From: an uncultured Acidimicrobiales bacterium
GTDB taxonomy: Bacteria; Actinomycetota; Acidimicrobiia; Acidimicrobiales; SZUA-35
DNA: 64,000 bases
Direction of reading: 5' to 3'
NCBI GenBank assembly: GCA_937922805.1
Contig: CALAJV010000026.1
Coordinates: forward strand, 47,534 to 111,533
Shown here: piece after piece, positions 8,487 through 17,927 of the stretch
Layout of the letters: the number at the start of each line of letters is the position of its first letter
Numbering within the stretch: position 1 is the first letter of the stretch
Translations under genes and position numbers: made by a program
The notes under the pieces: generated by a model
What the model saw: only the letters and a program-made list of their open reading frames with translations
Databases searched by the model: none
What the model was told of the DNA's origin: nothing

Positions 8487-9686
8487 GTGAACAGTAACTA
8501 CACATTTACCTCCGAGTCCGTGACAGAAGGTCACCCCGACAAGATGGCCGATCAGATCTCTGACGGCATTCTTGACGCCTTGTTAGAACAAGATCCGATG
8601 AGTCGAGTTGCTTGTGAAACAATGGTGACGACCGGTCTCGCCATTGTTGCCGGTGAGATTAGCACTACGGCATACGTTGACATACCTTCGGTTGTCCGCC
8701 AGACGATTAGCAGGATTGGCTATAACACTGAATCCTATGGATTTGATGGAAACACATGCGGTGTGATGGTTGCCATCGACGAACAATCGGCTGATATCGC
8801 TCAGGGCGTTGACAAGTCCGAGGAAGTTCGTTCGGCTGGAGCGACTGGCGATAACTATGACGAACAAGGTGCTGGCGACCAGGGCATGATGTTTGGTTAC
8901 GCCTGCAACGAAACAGAAGCTCTAATGCCGCTACCGATTCACACGGCTCACCGTATGGCTGAGCGACTTGCCGAGGTTCGAAAGGCTGGAATCGTTCCCT
9001 ACTTGCGACCCGACGGCAAGACACAGGTCACGTTTGACTACGAGAACGACAAGCCAGTTCGGCTACGAACCGTTCTGATCTCAACCCAGCACGACGATGG
9101 GATCGAACGTGACAGCATGATCAAGCCTGACCTTATAGAAAACGTGATTCGCCCGGTAATCCCAGAGCAGTTCGCTGACGACGATTACAACGTTCTGGTC
9201 AACCCTACTGGTCGGTTTGTAATTGGCGGACCAGTTGGCGACGCTGGTCTGACAGGTCGAAAGATCATCGTCGACACCTATGGGGGAGCAGCCCGCCATG
9301 GGGGCGGCGCCTTCTCCGGTAAGGACCCATCGAAGGTCGATCGGTCGGCGGCCTACGCAACTCGATGGGTGGCCAAGAACCTGGTAGCTGCTGGCGCCGC
9401 CGATCGCTGCGAGGTTCAAGTTGCCTACGCCATCGGTGTCGCGGCCCCGGTGTCGATAATGGTAGAAACGTTTGGAACCGAGCATGTTGGGGTCGACAAG
9501 ATCGAAGCTGCCGTTCGAGGTGTATTTGATCTGCGGCCTGCAGCGATTCTCGAAGCGCTCGATTTACGTCGTCCGATCTACTCTCCGACGGCAGCCTACG
9601 GCCACTTTGGCCGACAATCAGATACGTCGTTTACCTGGGAGCGTACTGACAAGGCCGATAAGCTTCGCTCGGAGCTCGGGCTGTAA
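8487..9686 (+). CDS. metK: S-adenosylmethionine synthetase
   Basis: 399 aa. Makes SAM from methionine and ATP, releasing phosphate and pyrophosphate. Signatures: ESVTEGHPDKMADQISD at the N terminus (ATP/metal), the hexapeptide GAGDQGMMFGYA, and the C-terminal loop GGGAFSGKDPSKVDRSAAY. The GTG start gives the expected N terminus. The 150-nt gap after coaBC contains no recognisable SAM riboswitch. A strong hairpin terminator follows the gene. Confidence 0.97.
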   Translation: MNSNYTFTSESVTEGHPDKMADQISDGILDALLEQDPMSRVACETMVTTGLAIVAGEISTTAYVDIPSVVRQTISRIGYNTESYGFDGNTCGVMVAIDEQSADIAQGVDKSEEVRSAGATGDNYDEQGAGDQGMMFGYACNETEALMPLPIHTAHRMAERLAEVRKAGIVPYLRPDGKTQVTFDYENDKPVRLRTVLISTQHDDGIERDSMIKPDLIENVIRPVIPEQFADDDYNVLVNPTGRFVIGGPVGDAGLTGRKIIVDTYGGAARHGGGAFSGKDPSKVDRSAAYATRWVAKNLVAAGAADRCEVQVAYAIGVAAPVSIMVETFGTEHVGVDKIEAAVRGVFDLRPAAILEALDLRRPIYSPTAAYGHFGRQSDTSFTWERTDKADKLRSELGL

Positions 9687-9753
9687 CTGTTTGGTCTAGC
9701 ATCGACCTGTTAGCCAGAGCCCTGAGTCGGACTCGGGCAAGAGAAGAACTATT

Positions 9754-9794
9754 AGTTGGGTCCTGGATTTTCGTCCAGGGCCCAACTGCTTTTC
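9754..9794 (+). terminator. Rho-independent terminator after metK
   Basis: A 14-bp stem (arms 9754-9767 and 9774-9787, one T-G wobble) with a 6-nt TTTTCG loop is followed by GCTTTTC. It sits 67 nt after the metK stop and likely ends the metK transcript before priA. Confidence 0.8.
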
Positions 9795-9863
9795 AAGTCG
9801 ACGTAAACGGCGTTGACCGCACTGGTGGCGAACGTTGGCCGGTAGGATCTCAGTTGGTGCCGT

Positions 9864-11678
9864 ATGGGACAGCTCTTCGATCCGGATGAAGGAAAACTGC
9901 CGCCTAAACGCCACCAGCTGGCTGATGGCGAACGAACGGCCCGAGTTCTGCCTGATGTATCTGGCATCGACCGTAATTTTGACTACGTTGTCCCAGCCGG
10001 GCTAGTCGATGGGGTAGCTGTAGGGTCGCTTGTACGAATTGAGCTTCATGGGCGTCGGGTCGCTGGGTGGGTAGTTGAGTTAGATCCACCTATCGAGCCG
10101 GGAATGAAGCTCCGACCTATTCTGAAAGTCTCATCGGTCGGGCCGGACGAACAAACCGTAGAATTAGCCAGTTGGGCCGCCCAGCGCTGGTGCGGTCGGT
10201 TGGCTGCGGTGTTGCGGTCGGCATCGCCACCGCGAATGGTTGTTAACATAGCGAAACCCCGAAGAGCGCGCCGCCCAACGGTCGACGGCGATTCAGCTTC
10301 GGTTGATTCATTGCAGGCCCGGGTTGGCGTCGCTCTCGAGTCAAACGGTGTGGTAGCTTTTCGGGTTCCACCGGCCCAAGATCAGCGCTCGGTTCTACGA
10401 GGCGCAGCCAAACTGGGGAACGTCCTAATTCTGGTTCCTGAACTAGCACGAGTTCGAATCGCAGCCAGGTACCTGGCACAAGCTGGCTTTCGTGTTCACA
10501 CCCACCCTGATGATTGGGCTAGTGCTCCATCAGGTGGAGTAGTCGTCGGTTCTCGGTCTGCAGTGTGGTCCCGAACCGCCAAACTTGATGCCATTGTCGT
10601 CATCGATGAGCACGACGAATCGTTCCAAGATGAACGGGTGCCAACCTGGAATGCTCGTGATGTAGCGGTGGAGCGAGCTCGCCGGGCCGGAATTCCCTGT
10701 TTGTTAACCAGTCCGGTTTTGTCGCTAGCCGCGCTAAGCGCGGCGGACACCGTGATGGACCTGGGTCGCAAGACCGAGAGAGCCTCTTGGCCGGTTATCG
10801 AAGTGGTCGATCAAAGATTAGCTGACCCTGGCCGTCCCAGTTTATTTAGCGACCAGGTAGCGGCGGCACTTCGTCAAAGTGCTAGCGCGGTGCTGGTACT
10901 AAATCGGAAAGGGCGGGCCCAGATGCTGGCCTGCGGTTCGTGTGGCGAACTGGTTAGAACCGAAGACGGCGAGCATCTAATGGCTGAAGACGCAGACGGG
11001 ATGTTGGCGGCCCGGACTGGCGAGATCCGGCCCAAGGTCTGCGCTCATTGTGGCGCTACTGCGCTTAAGCGTCTGAGACTTGGCGTGACCAGGGCGGCCG
11101 AAGAATTGCATCACCTGACTGGTCGAGAGGTGCTTGAACTTTCTTCATCGACTGACCGCACGGTGGGCGACGACTGTCCACTCGTGTTGGGAACCGAAGC
11201 AGCGTTGTACAGCAGGCGAAGAGCAGAACTAGTAGTCTTTCTCGACTTCGACCAGGAACTTCTGGCTCCCCGATACCGGGCCGCTGAACAGGCGATGTGG
11301 CTCTTAGCCCGGGCCGCTCGGCTCGTCGGTTCGAAGGCCGACGGCGGGAGAATTTTGGTGCAAACGCGATCGCCAGACCACCGAGTACTTCGATCGGCCG
11401 TTCGATCAGCACCAGCGCTTTTAGTAGATGAAGAGCGAGGTCTGCGAAAGTCGTTAGGGTTGCCGCCGTTCGGAGCACTGGCTGAGATAAGCGGCGCAGG
11501 CGCTGATGACTACGCCGCGGAGTTCAGCGCTAACGCAGCGATTATTGTGCTCGGACCTCGGGCCGACGGTCGATACCTTCTACGGGCCGACGACGCCGAT
11601 TCACTGGCCCAGGCAATACAAGCCGCGAATCGACCGAAAGAACGGATCAGGATCGCAGTCGACCCAGCCCGGGTCTAG
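9864..11678 (+). CDS. priA: PriA-like replication restart protein lacking the helicase P-loop
   Basis: 604 aa protein with PriA architecture: N-terminal 3'-DNA-end binding domain (FDYVVPAGL, VRIELHGRRVAGWVV), a helicase-like core and a C-terminal domain (GLPPFGALAEISG). Key motor residues are missing: no GxxGSGKT precedes ILVPELARVR, and the DEEH box reads VVIDEHDESFQDE. Only two CxxC pairs remain in the zinc region (ACGSC and VCAHC) against four in E. coli PriA. Mycobacterial-type PriA proteins are also known to have a degenerate ATPase. Likely a structural primosome protein rather than an active helicase. The start codon has no good ribosome site; TAGGAT at 9843 could be its -10. Confidence 0.85.
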   Translation: MGQLFDPDEGKLPPKRHQLADGERTARVLPDVSGIDRNFDYVVPAGLVDGVAVGSLVRIELHGRRVAGWVVELDPPIEPGMKLRPILKVSSVGPDEQTVELASWAAQRWCGRLAAVLRSASPPRMVVNIAKPRRARRPTVDGDSASVDSLQARVGVALESNGVVAFRVPPAQDQRSVLRGAAKLGNVLILVPELARVRIAARYLAQAGFRVHTHPDDWASAPSGGVVVGSRSAVWSRTAKLDAIVVIDEHDESFQDERVPTWNARDVAVERARRAGIPCLLTSPVLSLAALSAADTVMDLGRKTERASWPVIEVVDQRLADPGRPSLFSDQVAAALRQSASAVLVLNRKGRAQMLACGSCGELVRTEDGEHLMAEDADGMLAARTGEIRPKVCAHCGATALKRLRLGVTRAAEELHHLTGREVLELSSSTDRTVGDDCPLVLGTEAALYSRRRAELVVFLDFDQELLAPRYRAAEQAMWLLARAARLVGSKADGGRILVQTRSPDHRVLRSAVRSAPALLVDEERGLRKSLGLPPFGALAEISGAGADDYAAEFSANAAIIVLGPRADGRYLLRADDADSLAQAIQAANRPKERIRIAVDPARV

Positions 11679-11685
11679 GTAGGAG

Positions 11686-12219
11686 TCACTCACTCCATTG
11701 TTGGCGCATAACTTCGTAGAGAGCGCCGGTGGTGGCCTGAGCGACGTTCAACGAACCAACCTTGCCGATCAAAGGAAGGTATCCAGCCATGTCGACGGCG
11801 GCCAGCGTTTCCTTTTTGACCCCACGATCTTCGTGTCCAACAACGAGACAAATATCGGCAGAAAGATCTAGGTCGAACATCGGGCGAGCATTGGCCGACA
11901 ACTCAACAGCAACCGTCTTGAACCCCTGCCCAGCTGCGGCGTGAACCGCTTCTGTTGCTTCGCCTACCGGTTGAAACTCGATGAACCGGTCACAGCCAAG
12001 AGCTGTTTTGGCTACTTTGGCATGAGTGGGTGGCAACGAGTTTTCGGTGTACCAAAGCTGCTCGGCTCGGTAGGCGGCAGCGGAACGAATGATCGATCCC
12101 ACGTTGTACGGGTTCTGAACTCCATCGAGGATGATGGCGAGTCGGCTATTGCTTCGGCGGCGCCAATCTCGATGGAGTCGCTTTAATTCAGTCGGTGAAA
12201 GGTTTCGATGCTCAGCCAT
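11686..12219 (-). CDS. SpoU/TrmH-family RNA 2'-O-methyltransferase
   Basis: 177 aa SPOUT methyltransferase that uses SAM to methylate a ribose 2'-OH in tRNA or rRNA. Motif 1 is NPYNVGSIIRSA, motif 2 VVGHEDRGV, and motif 3 LPLIGKVGSLNVAQATTGAL, together forming the knotted SAM site. It lacks an N-terminal substrate-binding domain, like the short TrmL/TrmH forms; the RNA target cannot be read from sequence. I use ATG 12219; an in-frame TTG at 12231 would add four residues. Downstream of, and probably co-transcribed with, the RsmC-like gene, and convergent with priA at 7 nt. Confidence 0.88.
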   Translation of the reverse strand: MAEHRNLSPTELKRLHRDWRRRSNSRLAIILDGVQNPYNVGSIIRSAAAYRAEQLWYTENSLPPTHAKVAKTALGCDRFIEFQPVGEATEAVHAAAGQGFKTVAVELSANARPMFDLDLSADICLVVGHEDRGVKKETLAAVDMAGYLPLIGKVGSLNVAQATTGALYEVMRQQWSE

Positions 12220-12255
12220 ATTCGTATCCAACTCTACTCGTCGTGAAGCTGTTCC

Positions 12256-12897
12256 TCATGGTGGAGCAGGGCCGAGGTGCCGTTGCGATGGGCTGACGTC
12301 CAGCAGTCGGTAGCGGGAGCGAGAACATCGTCGGTTGGTCGGCCAACCCTCGTTGGTAAGCCATCGCTGAAGACTGTCGGATCCAAGATGTTTTTGAACA
12401 ACGAGATGGCCAGAGCCTGATGGATTCAGCAGCGGAAGCCACTGGCGCAGCAAACCGTGGAGCGCTGCTTTACCGATTCGGATTGGTGGGTTAGACCAGA
12501 TCCGATCGACGGTCAGGTCGTTTGGAAACTCGGTTGGGTCGATCACTGTGAGATTTTTCAGCCCGGCTCGGTCGGCATTCTCGGCGCACAGCTCACGGGC
12601 TCGGGAGTTAATTTCGACTGCCCACACGTGCGCCGTCGGGTTCCGGAGGGCCAATGTGATAGCGATTGGTCCATAGCCTGCCCCAAGATCGACCAACGTG
12701 GCATCGCCAGGAACCGGTTCGGGGCCGTCTAAGAGAAGCAGCTTTGTTCCAGCGTCAATCGAAGAGCGGGCAAAAACCCCAGAATCAGTGGTGAAGTCGA
12801 GGCTTAGATCCGGTAGGACGAGCGAAACCTCGCTCCGGTTGGAATCTACTGTTGGCTCACTGTCAAAGTAGTGTTTTCGATCTTTTTTCGGCTCCAC
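12256..12897 (-). CDS. RsmC-like class I SAM-dependent methyltransferase
   Basis: 213 aa from GTG 12897. Single-domain version of the RsmC/RlmG family (rRNA guanine N2-methyltransferases): HYFDSEP at the N terminus, TDSGVFAR, the SAM-binding VDLGAGYGPIAI and the catalytic SNPPIRIGK. The frame stays open upstream to 13095 inside def, but family members begin just before the HYF motif, which supports GTG 12897; TACCGT lies 8 nt upstream. A TTG at 12936 is an alternative. Divergent from def. The substrate is inferred only from family. Confidence 0.82.
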   Translation of the reverse strand: MEPKKDRKHYFDSEPTVDSNRSEVSLVLPDLSLDFTTDSGVFARSSIDAGTKLLLLDGPEPVPGDATLVDLGAGYGPIAITLALRNPTAHVWAVEINSRARELCAENADRAGLKNLTVIDPTEFPNDLTVDRIWSNPPIRIGKAALHGLLRQWLPLLNPSGSGHLVVQKHLGSDSLQRWLTNEGWPTNRRCSRSRYRLLDVSPSQRHLGPAPP

Positions 12898-12927
12898 ACG
12901 ATAGAACGGTACCGCCCGTCGTCGCGC

Positions 12928-12933
12928 TAAGCT
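12928..12933 (+). promoter_or_regulatory. Candidate -10 element for leaderless def
   Basis: TAAGCT ends 6 nt before the def ATG (spacer CAAAAC). No Shine-Dalgarno sequence is present, which fits a leaderless transcript. Confidence 0.55.
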
Positions 12934-12939
12934 CAAAAC

Positions 12940-13491
12940 ATGTCTGCTCCGTACAAAGTCCGAGTCTTCGGAGATCCGGTCTTGCGTAAAGTAGCCGAAG
13001 ATGTGTCCGATATCGATGGCAAACTGGTCAAGCTTGTCGACGACATGCTGGAAACGATGTACGCCGAACCAGGTATCGGCTTGGCCGCCCCTCAAGTCGG
13101 CGTGCAGCGCCGACTATTCGTGTACGACATTGGCGATGGACCAGAAGCGATTGTGAATCCGGTCATCAATGAGTCGGACGGAGAGTGGACTTACGAAGAA
13201 GGTTGTTTATCAGTTCCCGGTTTGTTCTGGGAGATTGTTCGCCCCAAGCAAATTCATGTAACCGGCGTCGATTTAGACGGCAACGATGTGTCACTAGAAG
13301 CTGATGAGCTTTTGTCCCGCTTGTTTCAACACGAGCTTGACCACCTTGATGGCATTATGCTGATCGATCACCTCGATGACGAGACTCGTAAAGCCGCGCT
13401 TAGAACGCTTCGGGAACGGTACGCCGACGTGGAGACCAAACCGTCACTGGGTCTGAACCTTCCTCCATCAGGTGGCTTATCCCTTCCATGA
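12940..13491 (+). CDS. def: Peptide deformylase
   Basis: 183 aa metalloenzyme that removes the formyl group from N-formylmethionine of new proteins. All three motifs are intact: GIGLAAPQVG, EEGCLSVP (metal-binding Cys) and HELDHLDG (two His ligands and catalytic Glu). A C-terminal extension of ~25 residues rich in Pro, Leu and Gly follows the core. It overlaps fmt by 4 nt (ATGA), pairing the enzymes that add and remove the formyl group. Confidence 0.97.
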   Translation: MSAPYKVRVFGDPVLRKVAEDVSDIDGKLVKLVDDMLETMYAEPGIGLAAPQVGVQRRLFVYDIGDGPEAIVNPVINESDGEWTYEEGCLSVPGLFWEIVRPKQIHVTGVDLDGNDVSLEADELLSRLFQHELDHLDGIMLIDHLDDETRKAALRTLRERYADVETKPSLGLNLPPSGGLSLP

Positions 13492-14420
13492 CGGAATCGA
13501 ATGGTGATGGCGAGCCCAAGCCCGCCATCGCCGCACTGGCGTCGCCACCTTCTTCTATTTCTGATGTCGTCTTTTTGGGAACTCCAGAAGTTGCGGCCAT
13601 TACGCTTCAGGCGTTGATCGACTCACCAATTCGAGTGGTTCACGTGATCACCAAACCTGACAAGCGCCGCGGCCGGGGTTCTAAGCTGAAGCGTTCGCCG
13701 GTTTCTGAGCTAGCGGCCGAATATGACATCCCGGTAAGTCACGACCCAGCTGAAGCCCCATCGTTAGAAGTCGATCTTGGGGTAGTCGTGGCCTTTGGCC
13801 AACTCATTCGTCGGCCAGTGTTGGAACAGCTGGCGATGGTCAACCTTCACTTCTCACTATTGCCACGGTGGCGCGGTGCTGCCCCGGTAGAGCGAGCGAT
13901 TTTAGCTGGTGATCAAACCACTGGTGTTTGTGTCATGGAAGTCGCTGAAGGACTCGATGTCGGCGATGTCTATGCCAAAGCGTCTGCCGAGATTGGCACT
14001 GACGAGACAGCAGACGAGCTTCGCGACCGCCTAGCGGTGATCGGGTCGAAGCTGTTAGTTGAACAGTTAACCTCCGGACTGGACGATCCAATTCCTCAAG
14101 CTGGTGAACCAACCTATGCATCCAAGCTCGATCGAACTGAGTTTCGGCTCGATCTCTCCGAATCGGCAGAGGTCGTCCATCGTCGGATAAGGGTGGGTCG
14201 GGCATGGTGCCAGTTTCGGGATCGTCGTCTTATCGTGACTGTGGCTCGATTGGCTTCAGAAGCTCCGAAACTAGAACCTGGCGAGCTACGGGGACAATTC
14301 TTAGGTACAGGGCAAGGGGTAATCGAAGTGGTATCTGTAAAGCCTGAGGGCAAGCGAGATATGCCGGTCGGAGACTGGTTGAATGGCGTCACGCCAAGCG
14401 CGAGTGAACGCCTCTCATGA
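13488..14420 (+). CDS. fmt: Methionyl-tRNA formyltransferase
   Basis: 310 aa. Transfers formyl from 10-formyl-THF to Met-tRNA(fMet). The formyltransferase core begins VVFLGTPEVA after a ~25-residue variable N terminus. The catalytic Asn-x-His appears in VNLHFSLLPRWRGAAP, and the catalytic Asp in GLDVGDVY. The C-terminal ~100 residues form the tRNA-binding OB-like domain. It starts in an ATGA overlap with def and ends in an ATGA overlap with rsmB. Confidence 0.96.
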   Translation: MTESNGDGEPKPAIAALASPPSSISDVVFLGTPEVAAITLQALIDSPIRVVHVITKPDKRRGRGSKLKRSPVSELAAEYDIPVSHDPAEAPSLEVDLGVVVAFGQLIRRPVLEQLAMVNLHFSLLPRWRGAAPVERAILAGDQTTGVCVMEVAEGLDVGDVYAKASAEIGTDETADELRDRLAVIGSKLLVEQLTSGLDDPIPQAGEPTYASKLDRTEFRLDLSESAEVVHRRIRVGRAWCQFRDRRLIVTVARLASEAPKLEPGELRGQFLGTGQGVIEVVSVKPEGKRDMPVGDWLNGVTPSASERLS

Positions 14421-15595
14421 GTTCATCTGAAACGGACCAAACCTTGGACGTGTCTGATCCGGCGGTCTCAGAGAGCCGATCGGGTCGAGGGGCCGAGAGT
14501 CGTCGTTTGGCAATCGAAGCTGTCCGGCGAATTGAAGTGAACGGTTCATACGCTAATATTCTGCTGCCATCCATGCTCGACAAGGCTGATTTGTCGCCAG
14601 AGGACAATCGGTTTGTTAGCTACCTTGTCTACGGAACCACTCGAATGAAGCGCTCTTGCGACTTTCTAGTTGATCGGTTTGTCGTCGGCGAGCCAGATGA
14701 TCAGATTCGAGCAGCGCTTCGAGTAGGGGCGTATCAGCTCGCGTTTCTCAAGACTCCACCGCACGCTGCTGTTAGTGCCACCGTTGAAGCAGTTGAGGGA
14801 CCAGGCCGGTCTATGGTCAATGCTGTTCTTCGCCGGGTTTCAGAAGCCCCAGTCGAATACCCGAGCCCTCAAATTGAACTTAGCTACCCAGATTGGGTCT
14901 ACAAGTTGCTGGTTGACGAGCTTGGTTATGACACCGCCATAAAGGCAATGAAAGCGATGAACGAACCAGCCATGGTGCGTGTTCGCGATGATGGCTATGT
15001 GCAGGACTATGCGTCCCAGGCAGTCGTCAGCGCAATCGACGCTAAGGCAGGTGACCTTGTGATCGATATTTGTGCTGCTCCGGGAGGTAAGGCAACCGGG
15101 CTGGCTAAATCGGGAGCGACCGTGATCGCCGGAGATCGCAGAGCTAGTCGGGCGAACCTGATCGCCCAAAATGTTGAGCGGTTAGGCAGCGATGTTCTGC
15201 TCTACGTAGCGGATGGACGACACCTACCGATCCAGCCTGGTGTCGCTGATTGCGTTTTAGTCGACGCCCCATGCAGTGGGCTTGGAAGCCTGAGACGACG
15301 AGCTGATGCCCGGTGGCGGGTTCAAGCTGAGGACGTGGATCGGCTAGCCGAGCTCCAGCTGGAACTAATCGATTCTGCTTTAGAGCTAGTCAAGCCTGGT
15401 GGCCGACTCGTCTACAGTGTTTGCACGTTCGGACAGGCTGAGGGCGAGGGAGTTGTGGCGAAGGTCATTGAGGGCGGCAAGGCCCAGCTCAGCGAACTGC
15501 CCGAAGGTCGATGGGTGCCGAGAACCAACACGGCAATGCTTGTGCCCGGCGATTCAGATGGCATGATGATTTCTTGTCTGAAGAAGGTCGGCTAA
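14417..15595 (+). CDS. rsmB: 16S rRNA (cytosine-967-C5)-methyltransferase
   Basis: 392 aa. N-terminal NusB-like RNA-binding domain (RRLAIEAVRRIEVNGSYAN ... DNRFVSYLVYGTTR), then a class I methyltransferase domain. The SAM loop is IDICAAPGGKATGL; the catalytic cysteine of motif VI is in YSVCTFG, and the product-release cysteine of motif IV in DAPCSGLG. The first ~25 residues are an acidic, low-conservation tail. Third gene of the def-fmt-rsmB operon; the stop is only 7 nt from the convergent DUF1015 gene. Confidence 0.94.
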   Translation: MSSSETDQTLDVSDPAVSESRSGRGAESRRLAIEAVRRIEVNGSYANILLPSMLDKADLSPEDNRFVSYLVYGTTRMKRSCDFLVDRFVVGEPDDQIRAALRVGAYQLAFLKTPPHAAVSATVEAVEGPGRSMVNAVLRRVSEAPVEYPSPQIELSYPDWVYKLLVDELGYDTAIKAMKAMNEPAMVRVRDDGYVQDYASQAVVSAIDAKAGDLVIDICAAPGGKATGLAKSGATVIAGDRRASRANLIAQNVERLGSDVLLYVADGRHLPIQPGVADCVLVDAPCSGLGSLRRRADARWRVQAEDVDRLAELQLELIDSALELVKPGGRLVYSVCTFGQAEGEGVVAKVIEGGKAQLSELPEGRWVPRTNTAMLVPGDSDGMMISCLKKVG

Positions 15596-15602
15596 CGTCC
15601 TG

Positions 15603-16838
15603 CTACCGGTGACCAATTGTTCGAAGGAAGACACCGGATCGAACCTTCGGTAAGAAATAGGTAGATTTCGGTGGCATCGTAAGGCCCTTGTCAGCAGCCG
15701 CTACTAGGGCCTCGATCGGTACCGGGCGCATGACGAATATTGCCTCCTGTGGCGTTAGATCAATTGCGGAGACGCTTTGCGCATCGCCAGGGCCGGAACG
15801 GTACCTCAACCGGGTTCCCGGCGATGATTCGTCGATGTCTAAGACCGGGTGTAGAAGTTGACTGCTCAGCCGGACTGGGTCCAGATCAGCTAACGGGTCT
15901 TCCGTCGTTCCGCCGAACGGAAGGTCAACGAATAGCCAAACCTGGTTGCCGTCTGAATCGACTCCGCCGACAACTAGTTCAGAATCTTGGCGCTGATGGA
16001 ACGTCTCAGTCGAGCCACTTCGAACTGCGAACTTTTTACTCAACAAGGTATGGAGGCTGTCGAAGTCCGCAATCGAAACAACTCGGTGAAATGCATGATT
16101 CTTGATTTGGTCAGAAGGGAAAGCGGCACAGAGCATCCAGTCGGCATCATTTGCCAATTCGCTCGCTGGATCTAGCCGGTGCCGCAATCGAGAAGCTGCG
16201 GCAGCCCGATGATGCCCATCGATTAGGTAAAACGTCGATTGTTCGAGGGCGGTGCTGATCGAGTCGTTCTGACTCTTGTCGATAGCCCAGATCTGTTGCC
16301 GAAGTCCGTCGGGCGACACGAAATCCAGTGCCGGGTCTGCTGCTGTGCTCGCCGCTAAAAGGTCGGAGAATTCCTTCGTCGGGTCGAAGGTCAGAGCTAT
16401 CGGACTTGATTGGGCACCAACAACTTCGAAATGATTGGCCAGGTGATCGGCTCGCTCGCCTTTTATTTTCTCGTGGATGCGAACATCGCCACTGTCATAC
16501 TCACTGGTGGCTATACCGCAAACGATGCCCGTTTGGCTGTGGTCGTCGGCCGACAAGCGGTAAGCGAAGTAGGTCTGGTCATGTTCAGGGCCAAACACGC
16601 CTTGTTGTTTCAGGGCTTGTAGCGACTTCTTCCCTTCGTCGAGCAGATGTTTCAGTTCACTGGATTGGCCTGGTTCGACGTCTTCTGGCGCTCGGGTTAC
16701 GGCAAGGTAGGAGGCAGGGTGACGGCGAAGGTGCTCACGGCGCTCCGCAACGGACAGGCCATCGTGAGGGGGCGAAGGCACCTCGGCTGTCCAGATAGGT
16801 AGAACGAGCTGAAGTGACAACGGGCGGACAGTAGTCAT
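15603..16838 (-). CDS. DUF1015 protein of the serine operon
   Basis: 411 aa DUF1015 family protein. Recognised by the central motif YLIDGHHRAAAA and the C-terminal block MPPKSTYFLPKVRSG. Biochemical function is not established. The ATG directly abuts the serC stop (TAA-ATG), so it is translated with serC, and DUF1015 genes recur beside serA/serC in other bacteria. The DGHHR motif is reminiscent of ParB/Srx-fold serine kinases (SerK, SbnI); a role in phosphoserine metabolism is my inference, made more attractive because no serB is visible here. Confidence 0.85.
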   Translation of the reverse strand: MTTVRPLSLQLVLPIWTAEVPSPPHDGLSVAERREHLRRHPASYLAVTRAPEDVEPGQSSELKHLLDEGKKSLQALKQQGVFGPEHDQTYFAYRLSADDHSQTGIVCGIATSEYDSGDVRIHEKIKGERADHLANHFEVVGAQSSPIALTFDPTKEFSDLLAASTAADPALDFVSPDGLRQQIWAIDKSQNDSISTALEQSTFYLIDGHHRAAAASRLRHRLDPASELANDADWMLCAAFPSDQIKNHAFHRVVSIADFDSLHTLLSKKFAVRSGSTETFHQRQDSELVVGGVDSDGNQVWLFVDLPFGGTTEDPLADLDPVRLSSQLLHPVLDIDESSPGTRLRYRSGPGDAQSVSAIDLTPQEAIFVMRPVPIEALVAAADKGLTMPPKSTYFLPKVRSGVFLRTIGHR

Positions 16839-17927
16839 TTAGCCTCGGTTCTTAGCGAAATCAGCCATGAAGTCGAGTAACGCCTCGACGCTCTCTGTCG
16901 GCAAGGCGTTGTAGATGCTGGCTCTGATACCGCCTACCGAACGGTGGCCTTTAAGGTTCATAAGGTTTCGCTTTTCGGCTTCGGTCAAGAACTCAGACTC
17001 GAGATCCTCGGCCGCTAACCGGAACACGAGATTGGTGTGGGAACGGTGTTCTTTGTTTACCGGTGATCGATAAAATCCGTCGCTCGAATCGATTGCGTCG
17101 TAGATTAGGGCTGATCGGCTAGCGGCCCGTTGTTGCATTCCTTCCACGCCACCGTTGTCCTCTATCCACCGAAGAACCTTGCCGGTGGCCCAAATGCTGA
17201 ACACCGGCGGCGTATTGGCCAAGCTATTGGCTGCCGCATGATCGGAGTATCGGAGATACGCAGGCAGCGTTTTTGGAATAGCTTCGACCACGCTATTTCG
17301 AATGAAGACAACGGTTAGTCCAGCTGGTCCGAGGTTTTTCTGGGCTCCGCCGTAAACAACGTCAAACTGGTCCCACGGGATTTCTCTGGTTAAGTAGTCC
17401 GACGACATATCAGCGACCTGGCGAGCCGTGGTGGGGAAGAACGATGGTAGCCGGATACCACCGATAGTCTCATTGGAGGTTACATGCAGATAGGTAGTGT
17501 CGTCTCTCACTTCGATTTGCGATGGGTCAGGCATGGCAGAAAAATTCTGATCTGCTCCCGACCATGCTTCGTACGCATCTCCGACCAGGCTGGCGTCGCT
17601 AAGGGCCTTTTTCCCCCATGTGCCTGATACTACGTAGCCAGCCGAGCCGCCAGGTTGAAGAAGGTTCATTGGCAGCATGGCGAACTGAAGCGTGGCACCG
17701 CCCTGTAGTAACAGGATTGAGAAATCTTCGGGAACCTTGCACAAGCGACGGAGTAGCTCGATGGTCTCATTGTGGACCTTGTCGTAGGCTCCGGCTCGGT
17801 GACTCATCTCGATCAACGACATGCCCGAATTTTCAAAATCGGGGAGTTCGCTCGCGAGCTCCTCGATAACGGTCACCGGCAAGGTGCAAGGTCCGGCGCA
17901 GAAATTGTGGACGCGATTAGTGCTCAT
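16839..17927 (-). CDS. serC: Phosphoserine aminotransferase
   Basis: 362 aa PLP enzyme (class V fold) converting 3-phosphohydroxypyruvate to phosphoserine with glutamate. Features: NFCAGPCTLP at the N terminus, the PLP lysine in GGAQKNLGPAG, and the C-terminal HRSVGGIRASIYNA that closes on the phosphate. I start at ATG 17927 (MSTNRVHNF), 12 nt after GGAA; the frame is open 15 codons further to a TTG. 162 nt downstream of serA with the DUF1015 gene attached. Confidence 0.95.
   Translation of the reverse strand: MSTNRVHNFCAGPCTLPVTVIEELASELPDFENSGMSLIEMSHRAGAYDKVHNETIELLRRLCKVPEDFSILLLQGGATLQFAMLPMNLLQPGGSAGYVVSGTWGKKALSDASLVGDAYEAWSGADQNFSAMPDPSQIEVRDDTTYLHVTSNETIGGIRLPSFFPTTARQVADMSSDYLTREIPWDQFDVVYGGAQKNLGPAGLTVVFIRNSVVEAIPKTLPAYLRYSDHAAANSLANTPPVFSIWATGKVLRWIEDNGGVEGMQQRAASRSALIYDAIDSSDGFYRSPVNKEHRSHTNLVFRLAAEDLESEFLTEAEKRNLMNLKGHRSVGGIRASIYNALPTESVEALLDFMADFAKNRG

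Noticed and set aside
12898..13095. Longer N terminus of the RsmC-like methyltransferase
   Set aside because: It would lie antisense inside def and has no family similarity; the conserved part begins at the HYFDSEP block.
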